Shown: positions 44,002 to 53,196 of the stretch, one piece after another
Layout: each line of letters starts with the position of its first letter
Position numbering within the stretch: the first letter of the stretch is position 1
The notes under the pieces: generated by a model
Databases searched by the model: none
Told to the model about the DNA's origin: nothing
What the model saw: only the letters and a program-made list of their open reading frames with translations
From: Ruegeria atlantica
Lineage (GTDB): Bacteria > Pseudomonadota > Alphaproteobacteria > Rhodobacterales > Rhodobacteraceae
NCBI RefSeq assembly: GCF_013032505.1
Contig: NZ_WQCG01000002.1
Location: 949,171 to 1,013,170 of the forward strand
DNA length: 64,000 nucleotides
Direction of reading: 5' to 3'
Position numbers and translations under genes: made by a program

Positions 44002-44430
44002 CTATGTTTCCGTTGCGGCTTTGAGAAGCGCAGTAACGCCTCGATCAAGTGCAGCTCGATCCTCGGCTGACATAGAATTTAGCATCCCCTGCGCGCAAGC
44101 ATCGACTTGTGGCAGTAGCTTTTCGAACTGTCGGAGACCTTCCGGCGTACAGTGATAGACCCTGATCCGGCGATCTTCTTCAGATATCGCGCGGGTTATC
44201 AGACCTTTATCGTCGAGCCTCTGCGCCGCACGGCTGACCTGAACCTTGTCCAGAGTAGTGCGTTGGGTAAGTTCAAGAGAAGTCAGGTTTTTGGCGTTGG
44301 CAAGCAGAAACAGCAGGCGCCACTCCTCCCGCGATAACCCAAACTCGCGCTGGTAAACTTCAGTCAGCTTTCTTGAGAACGCCTCAGATGCCACGGCGAG
44401 ACGATATGGGAAAAAGGAGTCTAGTTGCAT
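44002..44430 (-). CDS. MarR-family regulator of the MhaAB-like operon
   Basis: A 142-residue MarR repressor (GLSREEWRLLFLLA, then TTLDKVQVSRAAQRLDDKGL as recognition helix, then SEEDRRIRVYHCTPEG in the wing). It is convergent with the catabolic operon. Its start codon lies within one of two 14-bp sites, which match the pair at the operon promoter. This supports autorepression and control of the operon, with the imported aromatic acid as a probable ligand. Confidence 0.92.
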   Translation of the reverse strand: MQLDSFFPYRLAVASEAFSRKLTEVYQREFGLSREEWRLLFLLANAKNLTSLELTQRTTLDKVQVSRAAQRLDDKGLITRAISEEDRRIRVYHCTPEGLRQFEKLLPQVDACAQGMLNSMSAEDRAALDRGVTALLKAATET

Positions 44431-44465
44431 ACGAAACTATAAGACGGCTTTGTTTCATGTGCAAC
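44424..44465. promoter_or_regulatory. MarR autoregulatory sites
   Basis: GTTGCATACGAAAC (44424-44437) and GTTTCATGTGCAAC (44452-44465) follow the pattern GTTKCA-N2-TGMAAC also seen twice at 36767-36801 (the 44424 copy departs at one base). The first overlaps the marR start codon. Confidence 0.7.
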
Positions 44466-44494
44466 GAATTTTGCGGGACTAGAAGCCAATCCAT

Positions 44495-44985
44495 TCAGGC
44501 GGCCGTTTGGGGTGCATCTATATCCCAGAGGCCGAGCGCATCTGTCCTCGTGTAGCAGTAGGAGATGCTAGAGGATCGGCAGCGGTGGAGGCTAAAAACT
44601 GTATCGAGTTGATCGTGAGCGGCAAGACATCTCTGGGCATGAACGGGTGATTTAAAGCGGTTCATTGACTTCTCGCGTTTCAGCTTTGGCCAACGGGGGC
44701 ATCGAGTACATCCCCTTTTGCTCTTACCGTCCGCAAGAGCCATCAGTTCCCGCCACGGATCAGGAGGACCACTTCATCGAGATACCATTTGTCGACCGCT
44801 CCGGACCTCTTTCGCCGGATGGAACTGGAAAATGGTGGCCAAGGTGATTTGCCAATTTCTGAATTGTTTCGCGATTTACTGACAGGCCACGTTCGGAGAG
44901 GAGATACTTAAGATCCGTTTTGCTGAGGGCGAAGCGATGGCAGGGCCAGATTGCGTAACGTTAATCTCGCGAGGGAGCAGTAGTC
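44495..44985 (-). pseudogene. Decayed IS6-family transposase
   Basis: Read leftward, three fragments match IS6-family (IS26-like) transposases in order. From about 44957, AIWPCHRFALSKTDLKYLLS and ERGLSVNRETIQKLANH match the HTH region. Near 44800, DKWYLDEVVLLIRGG is the first DDE motif, followed by an in-frame stop and then WLLR-x5-GDVLDAPV. From about 44680, MNRFKSPVHAQRCLAAHDQL is the C-terminal RFK segment. Frameshifts, a stop and a deletion of the middle catalytic residues make it inactive. No intact terminal inverted repeats were recognised. Confidence 0.75.
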
Positions 44986-45395
44986 TTTCAGGCGCGGCAT
45001 ACAGGTCGGTATCTTCACGTCCTAATTTTTGGCTAACGGAGATCAACCAAACAAATTGGCAATTCCGAACACATCTTCTGGTCCCTGCGCACTTTTGACG
45101 GAAATCATGAGCTGACTTTCAGCGGAAATACACCCGCAGCTATTTTCCCTCTGAATTCCCCAGCGTCAATGCTCAAAGCTTGCGTCTGAGCCTGGTATCC
45201 AGAATTAGGCTGGCGCTGGCCTATTCAACAGCTTGCGCCAAACCTTGGAAAGTATGCACTCCAAAATCGCAATGATCATTAAATGGTACTTTTGCGCACA
45301 ACATAGATATCCATGAAGCTGTTCTACCCGGTCGACAAGGAGACTATGAGTGAAAACCGACAACAACCGCTGCTGTTCTCGGTTTCGCAACAAGA
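44986..45395. other. No gene recognised
   Basis: About 410 bases between the IS6 relic and parB. No convincing frame, hairpin or repeat was seen; the downstream flank of the partition operon lies here. Confidence 0.45.
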
Positions 45396-46463
45396 TTAGC
45401 TAAGGTGACGCGCGACTTGTTCGATCAGTTCCTGAGCATCCTCTTCAGAAACTCCCGGTAAACGAACCCGAATACGAACTTCATCTGGTGACAGCTCGGC
45501 CTGAATGGTACCGCCTCCGGCCAACTTAACCGGGATCAACGGTTTGACTTGCTGCGGACGCCCTCCACGGGCCTTCTTGGTCGCAGGCGATGGGGACGAG
45601 TTCATCGCGTTTTCAAGAACGTCCCATTCAGTCTTTGGGTCCATTACATCGGCTTCTGCAAGAGCCTGGCGAAGTCTAGTCTGAGCACCTCCTCGTAGCG
45701 CAGAAGCGATTTTCAAACCCGCTTTTTCTGAAAGCGCGACAGGATGTTTCAGCAAATCACCAAGCGCTTCATGGACCATAGCAAAGCTGCGAACTTTCGA
45801 TCTTTTGGCCTTTGAGGCTGCCGCGAATAGAACGTCGACTGCGGCCTCTGTTGACTCGAAGATACCCTGCCCTACAGCCAATACTGCGATGCGCCCGCGT
45901 TCATAGGGACTGAGGTTGGAGCGCAGCTCATTTTCCTCAACCATCGAGACGTATGCCCCCTGCCCCGACCCTATTCCCCGCACGAAGGCCGGAATGGACG
46001 CGAACTGACTATCGGTCTTGGCCAGTCGACGAAATGCATCCAAACGCCTGAACCCAGAGATAAGACCAAAGCCGTCGCCTTCACGTGTCACCTCAATGGG
46101 GGTTCGAAGCCCGTTATTTCGAAGAGACTCTAGGAGTTCAGCCATAGCTTCTTCGTCTTCGACCATCCTATCCCGACGGATATACTCGGCATCAATCAAG
46201 TCAATTGGCAGCATTTCAGCTACCAAACCAGCGTCCTGTGCGTCCCGCCAACGTGCCGCGTCGTTTTGATCTTTGGCCAATTCGACCCGATCCGTGACTG
46301 TTGTCATTCCGCTTAAGCTGGCAGCTTCAGCGGCCACCTGAGCAATCGGTGGTGCCGATGCTGTGCCTTCAAAAGGGTTCAATGAAGGTTTCGCCGCGAA
46401 ACCCGCCTCCAACTCTTCCAATTCTTCTGTTTTTGGAACAGCAAGTCTTCTACGTTTAGCCAT
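45396..46463 (-). CDS. parB: Plasmid partition protein ParB
   Basis: A 355-residue ParB. The central nuclease-like box reads GLRTPIEVTREGDGFGLISG followed by RRLDAFR, and ENELRSNLSPYERGR is the second ParB box. A helix-turn-helix region and a conserved C-terminal dimer segment follow. It loads on parS and partners ParA. The start at 46463 follows GGAGGAG and overlaps the parA stop by eight bases; an ATG at 46490 lies inside parA. Confidence 0.93.
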   Translation of the reverse strand: MAKRRRLAVPKTEELEELEAGFAAKPSLNPFEGTASAPPIAQVAAEAASLSGMTTVTDRVELAKDQNDAARWRDAQDAGLVAEMLPIDLIDAEYIRRDRMVEDEEAMAELLESLRNNGLRTPIEVTREGDGFGLISGFRRLDAFRRLAKTDSQFASIPAFVRGIGSGQGAYVSMVEENELRSNLSPYERGRIAVLAVGQGIFESTEAAVDVLFAAASKAKRSKVRSFAMVHEALGDLLKHPVALSEKAGLKIASALRGGAQTRLRQALAEADVMDPKTEWDVLENAMNSSPSPATKKARGGRPQQVKPLIPVKLAGGGTIQAELSPDEVRIRVRLPGVSEEDAQELIEQVARHLS

Positions 46464-47841
46464 TCGACTCTCCTCCCACTTGGGCATCACGCCACCAGCA
46501 ACCTATTAGAACTTCTTTGAACTCGGCATAGGTGCGATCAAAAGTTTCGCGCCCACGAACATAGGTCTCGCGGTTAAAATCGCGGTAGTCGGCCTCGTAA
46601 ATCCCGTTTACCTGTTCTCCAGCCTGACCGACCAAAGCGGTGAAGTCCTGCCGGTAGGCGTTCATGAAATCTCCGAAGTATGCCTGAATGACGTTGGCCA
46701 TATCCGTTTGCTGGCTCGCATCAAATCGTGTGATAATTGCCCGCACTACATCCCATTCGAACTTCAACTCTGGTAACCCAGCCGCCCGTTGCGCAGCGTT
46801 TTCTCCATCTTCTATGCTTGCAAAAGTCGTGTAGAGCATGTCGAAGAACCTGCCCGTTGAGTCGAACTCTAGGAAAGACGCACCTAGCGGGACCAGAAGA
46901 ATGTCCGCAGCAGCCAAAGCGTTAATTGTTAGGTACCCAAGTGCAGGAGGGGTATCAACGAAAACGATATCATAATCGTTGAGGACACCCTCATCCTCCA
47001 GAAAATTTGTAAGACCATCCCACAAAGGCCAACTTCTGAGCCCCATGCGCCACACCGGGATCTGGAACTCGGCCCAGTATAAATTCAATTGAGCACCGAT
47101 GAGGTCGATATTAGGCCAATGTGTTTTCTGAATAACATCATTTGGCGTTGTCTTTAAAGCTTCCTGCAGCGTTTCATCTAAGGGAATTTCGGCCTGACCA
47201 CCGACCTGTCTGACGCGGTTCTCTTCTTGAACAGCCTTCGCGTAATCTTTGGCTATAAGAGGAAACACGGTTTGCCACTCGTCTGTTACCCTACCGCCAA
47301 GAATTGATGTCATTGAACCCTGGCTGTCCAAATCGACGACAAGAACTTTGTAACCATCCAACGCTGCAGACATAGCCAGGTGTGCCGCGGTTGACGTCTT
47401 ACCGACACCCCCTTTGAAGTTCGCAACTGAGACCACTTTGGCAGGTAGGCCATCTGGGCGATATGGTAAATACTCCTTGGTGCTAACACCTTCCGCAGCA
47501 AAGTGCTTACGGAGGGTTAGTACTTCTTCAAGAGTAAACCATTTGGATCCTGCTTCTCCTTCTCCCTGAGGAAGGTCTGGGTTAGCTTTGAGAACCCGTC
47601 TCAGGTGAGCAGGCGCTACCGGAATTAGGTACTTAGTGATCTCCCAGATGGAGAAACGACGCAACCGTTTCTCGCCGTCCGGCGCATAACCTCTCCGAGC
47701 TAAATCTTCCCGGCCTTTAGCGCAGAATGTCGCTGCTTTGGCGAATCGTGAAGTTCCGATAGGGTCAGGTAACTTGGCTGCTGCACTTTCCGGATCGAGA
47801 TTAAGGTAAGGGGGCAGGGGAGGTTGGTTGGTTTTATTCAC
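46456..47841 (-). CDS. parA: Plasmid partition ATPase ParA with N-terminal HTH
   Basis: A 461-residue type Ia ParA. The N-terminal winged-helix part (RRFSIWEITKYLIPVAPAHL, WFTLEEVLTLRKHF) lets it bind its own operator. The deviant Walker A motif KGGVGKTS begins near residue 143, followed by VLVVDLDSQGSMT and FVDTPPALGYL. The start is set at GTG 47841: GAGG lies eight bases upstream, and the longer frame to 47952 would run through a palindromic operator. Confidence 0.92.
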   Translation of the reverse strand: MNKTNQPPLPPYLNLDPESAAAKLPDPIGTSRFAKAATFCAKGREDLARRGYAPDGEKRLRRFSIWEITKYLIPVAPAHLRRVLKANPDLPQGEGEAGSKWFTLEEVLTLRKHFAAEGVSTKEYLPYRPDGLPAKVVSVANFKGGVGKTSTAAHLAMSAALDGYKVLVVDLDSQGSMTSILGGRVTDEWQTVFPLIAKDYAKAVQEENRVRQVGGQAEIPLDETLQEALKTTPNDVIQKTHWPNIDLIGAQLNLYWAEFQIPVWRMGLRSWPLWDGLTNFLEDEGVLNDYDIVFVDTPPALGYLTINALAAADILLVPLGASFLEFDSTGRFFDMLYTTFASIEDGENAAQRAAGLPELKFEWDVVRAIITRFDASQQTDMANVIQAYFGDFMNAYRQDFTALVGQAGEQVNGIYEADYRDFNRETYVRGRETFDRTYAEFKEVLIGCWWRDAQVGGESNG

Positions 47842-47857
47842 TGTCGGTGCCTCATAT

Positions 47858-47901
47858 AATGTTCGCTTTGCCAGCGTATATGGCGGAATGTAGCGAACAT
47901 T
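47858..47901. promoter_or_regulatory. parA operator / candidate parS inverted repeat
   Basis: AATGTTCGCT (47858-47867) and its exact reverse complement (47892-47901) are separated by 24 bases, immediately upstream of the parA start. The position fits ParA autoregulation or a parS element. Confidence 0.6.
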
Positions 47902-47929
47902 TGCACGGGTGGCTATCCTCAGCGTCGGT

Positions 47930-48394
47930 TTTTCCACAGAAATTGCTACCAACAGCTGGTTTCGTCACGAAACTCGAACAATTAATGGAAAAGAACGCAA
48001 CAAATCGTTTAGTTTATTTGTAATATTTAGAATCTTTACGTCCATAAAATATAATAATTACAAAGACTTATATACCAAAAGGTAACCGCTTACAGGATCT
48101 AGGGTACCTATTTGCAGGTCCATAGGTGCCCAAATACAGGTTCTGTAGTACCGCGCTACGGTTTTCTGGGAGCCGATTCTCAGGACGGCGCAAATCGCGC
48201 TGAAAACGGCTCTAATTAAAGGGGTAGTGCGAGGAATTTTTCGTTCCCTTCGCTTCGAAAGAATCTCAGATCACGCGTTTCTGTGGATAACTCTGGGGCC
48301 CGTTTAGAAAGGTACCCGTTCACGGGATTGCACCCATCCTGTATTTGGGCACCCAAATTTGATTGCAACGCAGGTACCTATCATGCAATCAATA
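47930..48394. other. Replication origin with 22-bp iterons
   Basis: Four direct 22-bp repeats start at 48081, 48103, 48125 and 48147 (pattern GGTRCC-N5-WRCAGG, the last weaker). Further copies lie at 48311-48332 (plus), 48332-48353 (minus; 16 bp identical to the third iteron), and a divergent pair at 48357-48394 sharing GGTACC just before rep. An AT-rich stretch at 47990-48080 is the likely unwinding element. A perfect DnaA box (TTATCCACA, minus strand) is at 48282-48290 and a near match (TTTTCCACA) at 47930-47938. Confidence 0.8.
48359..48392. promoter_or_regulatory. rep operator (inverted iterons)
   Basis: Perfect 9-bp arms TTGATTGCA and TGCAATCAA surround a central GGTACC, 27 bp upstream of the rep start. 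Inverted half-iterons at this place are typical of Rep_3 autorepression. Confidence 0.65.
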
Positions 48395-48419
48395 AGCAAA
48401 CGAGCAGCCAGGCAGAATC

Positions 48420-49679
48420 ATGCCGGATACACAGACAGATATGGATAGCCTCACAGGCGCGTTGCGCCGTGAGACCGTAAAGAAGAACGTCGCGGCGATT
48501 CACATCAGCGGCAAGTTGACACTGCTACAACGCAAGTTGTCGAACGTGTTGCTGCTGAACGCGTATGATGCATTGACGTCCGCGCAAACCCATACCATTG
48601 ACGCTCGAACGCTGGCGATGATGGTCGGTTACAACTCAAACGACTTTGACACCTTGCGAGCAAGCCTGCGTGCGTTGGCCGAAACGGTTGCTGAATGGGA
48701 TATGTTGGACGAGCAGGGGCGCCAAGAATGGGGTGTTTCGTCCTTGTTGAGTTTTGCAAAGCTTAAAAATGGTATTTGCGAATATGCCTACTCACCAGCT
48801 CTAGCACAGAAGCTTTATGATCCGAAAATTTATGCCCTGATAAATGTTCAGATCCAACGAAATTTCAGTTCTGGGCACGGCTTAGCGCTATATGAGAACT
48901 GCTATCGGTTTGTGCGGACAGGTTCGACGGGGTGGTTGGCGTTGGACGTCTTCAGAAAGCTTATGGGCGTCGACGGGAGTGACTATTATGGTAGCTTCAA
49001 ACATCTTAACGCCAAGATCATCAAACCAGCCGTCGCTGAAGTGAATAAAAGCTCAGACATTCTCATTGAGCCGGAGTTTCAAAAAAAGGGACGCACAGTC
49101 ACAGACATTAGGTTCTTGATTAAGGGGAACCCGCAAAAAGCTATGTTCGAGATTGATGACGAAGATGGCGTTCGCAATCTGACGATTTACAAAACACTGC
49201 GTAAGCAGGGCGTATCTGACAGGTTGGCGCGTCAGTGGATATCCGAGCATGGCGAGGACTACGTTCGGGAAAAGCTGAACTACGTCAAGGGAAAGGATGG
49301 CGTAAAGTCGACCCTGGGTTTTCTGTCCGCTGCCTTGAGGGACAATTATCAGGTGTCGGAAAAAGAAATGCCAGTTGATCCTGAACCAGCGGTTATCGAA
49401 GCTGCAAAACGCAGAGCTGCCGAACTGGAGCTACAGGACAAGGAATATGAAGCGAGGGCTGCAGAGCGGACCAAACGTGCACGGCGGTTGGAAATTGTCG
49501 AGGAGTTGGTTTCGCGGCGAAACCCAACGCAACGCGACGCCGACAAGCGATTGTTCTTGTCGGGCCTGGATAATGATCTCGACCGAGAACATTTCCGAGC
49601 TCACGGGTGGCGATCAGGCTTGAACGCTACAAAGATTTTTGAATTCTGGGAGGAACTGGAACCAGACGCATTTACATAA
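48420..49679 (+). CDS. Rep_3-family plasmid replication initiator
   Basis: A 419-residue initiator with two winged-helix domains. The first begins AAIHISGKLTLLQRKLSNVL. The second has the Rep_3 signature LALYENCYRFVRTGSTGWLA followed by LDVFRKLMGV. It binds iterons and opens the origin. Iterons and an inverted operator lie just upstream, and parAB is divergent. This is the arrangement of the RepB-type replicons of the Roseobacter group. The C-terminal 120 residues are charged and helical. Confidence 0.9.
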   Translation: MPDTQTDMDSLTGALRRETVKKNVAAIHISGKLTLLQRKLSNVLLLNAYDALTSAQTHTIDARTLAMMVGYNSNDFDTLRASLRALAETVAEWDMLDEQGRQEWGVSSLLSFAKLKNGICEYAYSPALAQKLYDPKIYALINVQIQRNFSSGHGLALYENCYRFVRTGSTGWLALDVFRKLMGVDGSDYYGSFKHLNAKIIKPAVAEVNKSSDILIEPEFQKKGRTVTDIRFLIKGNPQKAMFEIDDEDGVRNLTIYKTLRKQGVSDRLARQWISEHGEDYVREKLNYVKGKDGVKSTLGFLSAALRDNYQVSEKEMPVDPEPAVIEAAKRRAAELELQDKEYEARAAERTKRARRLEIVEELVSRRNPTQRDADKRLFLSGLDNDLDREHFRAHGWRSGLNATKIFEFWEELEPDAFT

Positions 49680-49707
49680 TCGGTGACTCAGAATAGCCCT
49701 TATTAGA

Positions 49708-52014
49708 CTACTGTCTTTTTAACGCTGATTTTAGAGCGTCACCAAGCGCGCTGTGATGCGCATTATTGCTGGATTTTGCGTATTGCGCTTTATTTTCTTT
49801 TGCGCGGCGGGAGTGTTTGTCTGAGCCCTTAGCAACGTCTCTTTGACGCGACGAAGCCCCGCCATCCCTACGCATGGTGAGGCCAATGCGCTTGCGCTGC
49901 GCGTCCACCTCGACAACTGTAACCTTAACCACCTGACCCGTTTTTACAACCTCGTGCGGGTCTTTAACAAATCGATCTGCAAGCTGACTGACATGGACAA
50001 GGCCGTCCTGATGAACGCCGACATCGACAAAGGCGCCGAACGCGGCGACGTTGGTGACCGTCCCCTCCAGCGCCATTCCGGGTTTCAGATCAGTTATCTC
50101 TTCGACCCCATCGGTAAATGATGCAGTAACAAAACTGGGGCGTGGATCACGACCAGGCTTTTCCAACTCTGAGAAAATGTCCCGTACAGTCGGAAGACCA
50201 AAATCTTCATCCACAAACTGTTCGACACGCAGTCCCTTCAACGCTCCATCATGTCCCATGATTTGGCGGATATCCCGGCCACAGGCGGATACGATCCGTT
50301 TCGCAACATCGTAGGCTTCTGGATGCACCGAGGACGCATCCAAAGGCTCCACACCGTCCCGAATTCGCAAAAAGCCTGCGCATTGCTCGTAAGCGCGCGG
50401 TCCAAGGCGCGCGACACTCAGCAACTGACTGCGGGACTGGAATGCCCCGTTCAGATCACGATGCGTGACAATGGCTTCTGCAAGCCCGGGCCCAAGACCT
50501 GAAACATGTGAGAGGAGGGGGGCAGAAGCCGTGTTCAGATCTACGCCCACAGCATTCACCACATCCTCAATCACCGACGCCAGCGACTGTGACAGGCGAT
50601 GCTGGTCAACATCGTGCTGGTATTGTCCGACGCCGATGGACTTCGGTTCGATCTTTACCAGCTCTGCCAAAGGATCCTGTAAGCGCCGGGCAATCGAAAC
50701 AGCGCCCCGCAGCGATACATCCAGATCCGGGAATTCACGCGCCGCTAATTCTGATGCCGAATAGACCGAAGCTCCGGCCTCGGAAACTACAACCTTGGTT
50801 GGGGCTTTGACGGTTTTCGGTAACAGCTTCAGGGTGTCAGCAACCATTTTTTCGGTTTCGCGGCTCGCCGTGCCGTTGCCGATTGCGATGAGTTCAATCT
50901 TGTGAGTTGAGATCAGGTTCAGGATCGCCGCCTGTGATCCGCGCAAATCATTTTTGGGTTGGAATGGGTGCAGGGTGTCCGTCGCAATCACCTTTCCCGT
51001 GCCATCAACAACAGCGGCTTTAACGCCTGTGCGAATCCCTGGGTCCAAGCCCAATGTGGCTCGTGCTCCGGCAGGGGCTGAGAACAGTAAGTCCTTGAGA
51101 TTGCGAGAGAAAACAAGAATTGCCTCGTCCTGGGCGCGGCTGCGCAATTCGGACATCAGTTCGACCATCATTGAAAGGGACAGCTTTACCCGCCAGGTCC
51201 AGCCGGCAACCTTTCGCAGCCATTTGTCGCCCGGCGCATCGCTGCGCGTTTGAAGATGAGCGGCCACCATGGCTTCGGCGCGAGCAGCGCCAGCCTCGGG
51301 TTCGGGGGCGATGTCCAGCGTTACGATACCCTCTTTCGATGCCCGCAACATTGCCAGCGCGCGATGCGATGGGGTCTTTGACCAAAGCTCCGAGTGATCG
51401 AAGTAGTCACTGAACTTTGCACCCTCTTGCTGTTTTCCCTCGATCACTTTTGCGGACAGCAACGCCTCGCGCTGCATGAAGCCGCGCAATTCACCCAGGA
51501 GTGCGGCGTTTTCGGTCAGCCGTTCAGTGATTATGTCCCGCGCGCCATTCAACGCATCTTTTGTCGTGGGAACCGCATCGCCGATGTAACTTTTTGCCAG
51601 CCCTTCGGGATCAGCTGAACGGTCTTGCAGAATTGCGTCGGCAAGAGGCTCTAAGCCGTTTTCGCGTGCGATCATCGCTTTGGTGCGACGCTTGGGTTTG
51701 TAGGGCAGGTAGATGTCTTCCAATTGCGCTTTGGTGTCCGCTCGTGCAATGGATTTCGTCAGATCATCCGTCAACTTGCCCTGATCCTTGATCGAGCTCA
51801 GGATGGTCTCGCGCCGCGCTTCCAATTCGCGCAAATAAGTCAGGCGCTCCGACAGAGTTCGAAGCTGCGTGTCATCCAACCCACCCGTCGCCTCTTTGCG
51901 GTACCGCGCCACGAACGGAACCGTGGCCCCTTCGTCCAACAATTTGACCGCTGCACCGACCTGTTCGGGACGGGCGTTGATTTCGGTGGCGATGGTGCGG
52001 GCGATGCGGTCCAA
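49708..52014 (-). CDS. tex: Transcription accessory protein Tex (S1 RNA-binding)
   Basis: A 768-residue Tex protein. In order: N-terminal helical domain ([20 protein letters not shown]), YqgF-like RNase-H-fold domain ([19 protein letters not shown]), helix-hairpin-helix repeats ([16 protein letters not shown]) and a C-terminal S1 domain ([19 protein letters not shown] followed by LVHVSQLA). It binds nucleic acid and modulates transcription. The extreme C-terminus is a basic tail. This is usually a chromosomal housekeeping gene, so its place beside a plasmid origin supports a chromid or a recent exchange. Confidence 0.97.
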   Translation of the reverse strand: MDRIARTIATEINARPEQVGAAVKLLDEGATVPFVARYRKEATGGLDDTQLRTLSERLTYLRELEARRETILSSIKDQGKLTDDLTKSIARADTKAQLEDIYLPYKPKRRTKAMIARENGLEPLADAILQDRSADPEGLAKSYIGDAVPTTKDALNGARDIITERLTENAALLGELRGFMQREALLSAKVIEGKQQEGAKFSDYFDHSELWSKTPSHRALAMLRASKEGIVTLDIAPEPEAGAARAEAMVAAHLQTRSDAPGDKWLRKVAGWTWRVKLSLSMMVELMSELRSRAQDEAILVFSRNLKDLLFSAPAGARATLGLDPGIRTGVKAAVVDGTGKVIATDTLHPFQPKNDLRGSQAAILNLISTHKIELIAIGNGTASRETEKMVADTLKLLPKTVKAPTKVVVSEAGASVYSASELAAREFPDLDVSLRGAVSIARRLQDPLAELVKIEPKSIGVGQYQHDVDQHRLSQSLASVIEDVVNAVGVDLNTASAPLLSHVSGLGPGLAEAIVTHRDLNGAFQSRSQLLSVARLGPRAYEQCAGFLRIRDGVEPLDASSVHPEAYDVAKRIVSACGRDIRQIMGHDGALKGLRVEQFVDEDFGLPTVRDIFSELEKPGRDPRPSFVTASFTDGVEEITDLKPGMALEGTVTNVAAFGAFVDVGVHQDGLVHVSQLADRFVKDPHEVVKTGQVVKVTVVEVDAQRKRIGLTMRRDGGASSRQRDVAKGSDKHSRRAKENKAQYAKSSNNAHHSALGDALKSALKRQ

Positions 52015-52089
52015 AGGGGCCTCCTGAATTCACTTGGGACGAACTTCTTAGCCAGCCGCACCGCCAAGGGAAAGAGAAGATCGAAGTCG

Positions 52090-53112
52090 TTAAGGCTGTT
52101 CGGCCAAAACCAGCAAATCGTCGCGCAGGGATTTTGCGATCTCAACGTAACCGCGGGTCGTGTTGCGCGCTCGCGCCTCGAAACGTCTTTGCGACGGCAG
52201 ACGCGCGCCTTGATCGACGATGTCGTCAAACAAGCGTTCGGCGCGCTCATTATTTGCTGCGGCACGACCACCGCTGAACTGTGCGGGGTCAAACGCCAGA
52301 ATGACCTCGCCATGATAGGGCGCTCCGCCTTGGCCTTCCGCAAATTCCATGCTTTCCAGGCTGGTCAGGTCGTCGATCAAAGGACCGGCCAACAACTCGA
52401 TCATGATCGACAAGGCCGAGCCCTTGTAACTGCCGAAGGTGAGCATCGCGCCCTCCATCGCGGTCTGCGGATCAGTGGTCGGATTTCCATATTTGTCTAT
52501 GGCGACGCCTTCGGGCAGGGGTTTCCCCGCCCGGCGATAAAGTTCAATCTCACCGCGGGCAAAGGCGCTGGTTGCAAAATCAAACGTGAATGGATCTTTT
52601 CCCAAACGCGGCCAGCTGAATGCCAAGGGGTTCGTACCCAAACTACCCCGTGTTCCTCCGGCTGGTGCGACCCAGCTGTGGCTGGGCACCATCGCCATGG
52701 CAGCCAGACCTTCGGAGGATAATTGTTCCACCTCGGGCCAGAGCGCCGAAAAGTGAAAACATCTGTTGATTGCCATTGCCGCGATACCGTGGGTGCGGGT
52801 CTTTTCGATTAGTACAGGCAACGCTTCGCGGAACGCCAGCAACGACATCCCCCCCCGCGCGTCGACGCGAACAATGGCATTGTCGGACGGCGCAACGACT
52901 GGGGTCACATGCCCGTCAATCTTGCCCGCTTTCATGGTGTCGTTGCACATGAACAGGCGAAACAGCCCATGAGATTGGCAATCGTCGACCTGACAAGTTG
53001 TCAACGTATCGGCAATTGCTGCCGCATGTTCCGGACCAAATCCTGATTTGGCCAAGATGGACAGGCTAAGGTTCCGGATATCATCCAATGTCAGTTCAAC
53101 CATGTCGCCCAT
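52090..53112 (-). CDS. Ldh-family NAD(P)-dependent oxidoreductase
   Basis: A 340-residue member of the malate/L-lactate/ureidoglycolate dehydrogenase (type 2) family. It has IADTLTTCQVDDCQSHGLFRL, the catalytic histidine region NRCFHFSALWPEVEQL, and GTRGSLGTNPLAFSWPR binding the cofactor. The substrate is a 2-oxo acid, an imine such as pyrroline-2-carboxylate, or similar, and cannot be decided here. The start at 53112 follows AGGGAG. It lies 75 bp upstream of tex on the same strand. Confidence 0.92.
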   Translation of the reverse strand: MGDMVELTLDDIRNLSLSILAKSGFGPEHAAAIADTLTTCQVDDCQSHGLFRLFMCNDTMKAGKIDGHVTPVVAPSDNAIVRVDARGGMSLLAFREALPVLIEKTRTHGIAAMAINRCFHFSALWPEVEQLSSEGLAAMAMVPSHSWVAPAGGTRGSLGTNPLAFSWPRLGKDPFTFDFATSAFARGEIELYRRAGKPLPEGVAIDKYGNPTTDPQTAMEGAMLTFGSYKGSALSIMIELLAGPLIDDLTSLESMEFAEGQGGAPYHGEVILAFDPAQFSGGRAAANNERAERLFDDIVDQGARLPSQRRFEARARNTTRGYVEIAKSLRDDLLVLAEQP

Positions 53113-53196
53113 GCTGCGTCTCCCTTGTCTGAGATGAGACAAGGGATAACGCGGCAGTGCGCGTAAAGGGAACCCGCTTTTGCTCGGGGATCAGGT

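Noticed and set aside
48081..48168. Direct 22-bp repeats considered as a CRISPR array
   Set aside because: Repeats are tandem without spacers, degenerate and located before a Rep_3 gene, so they are iterons.
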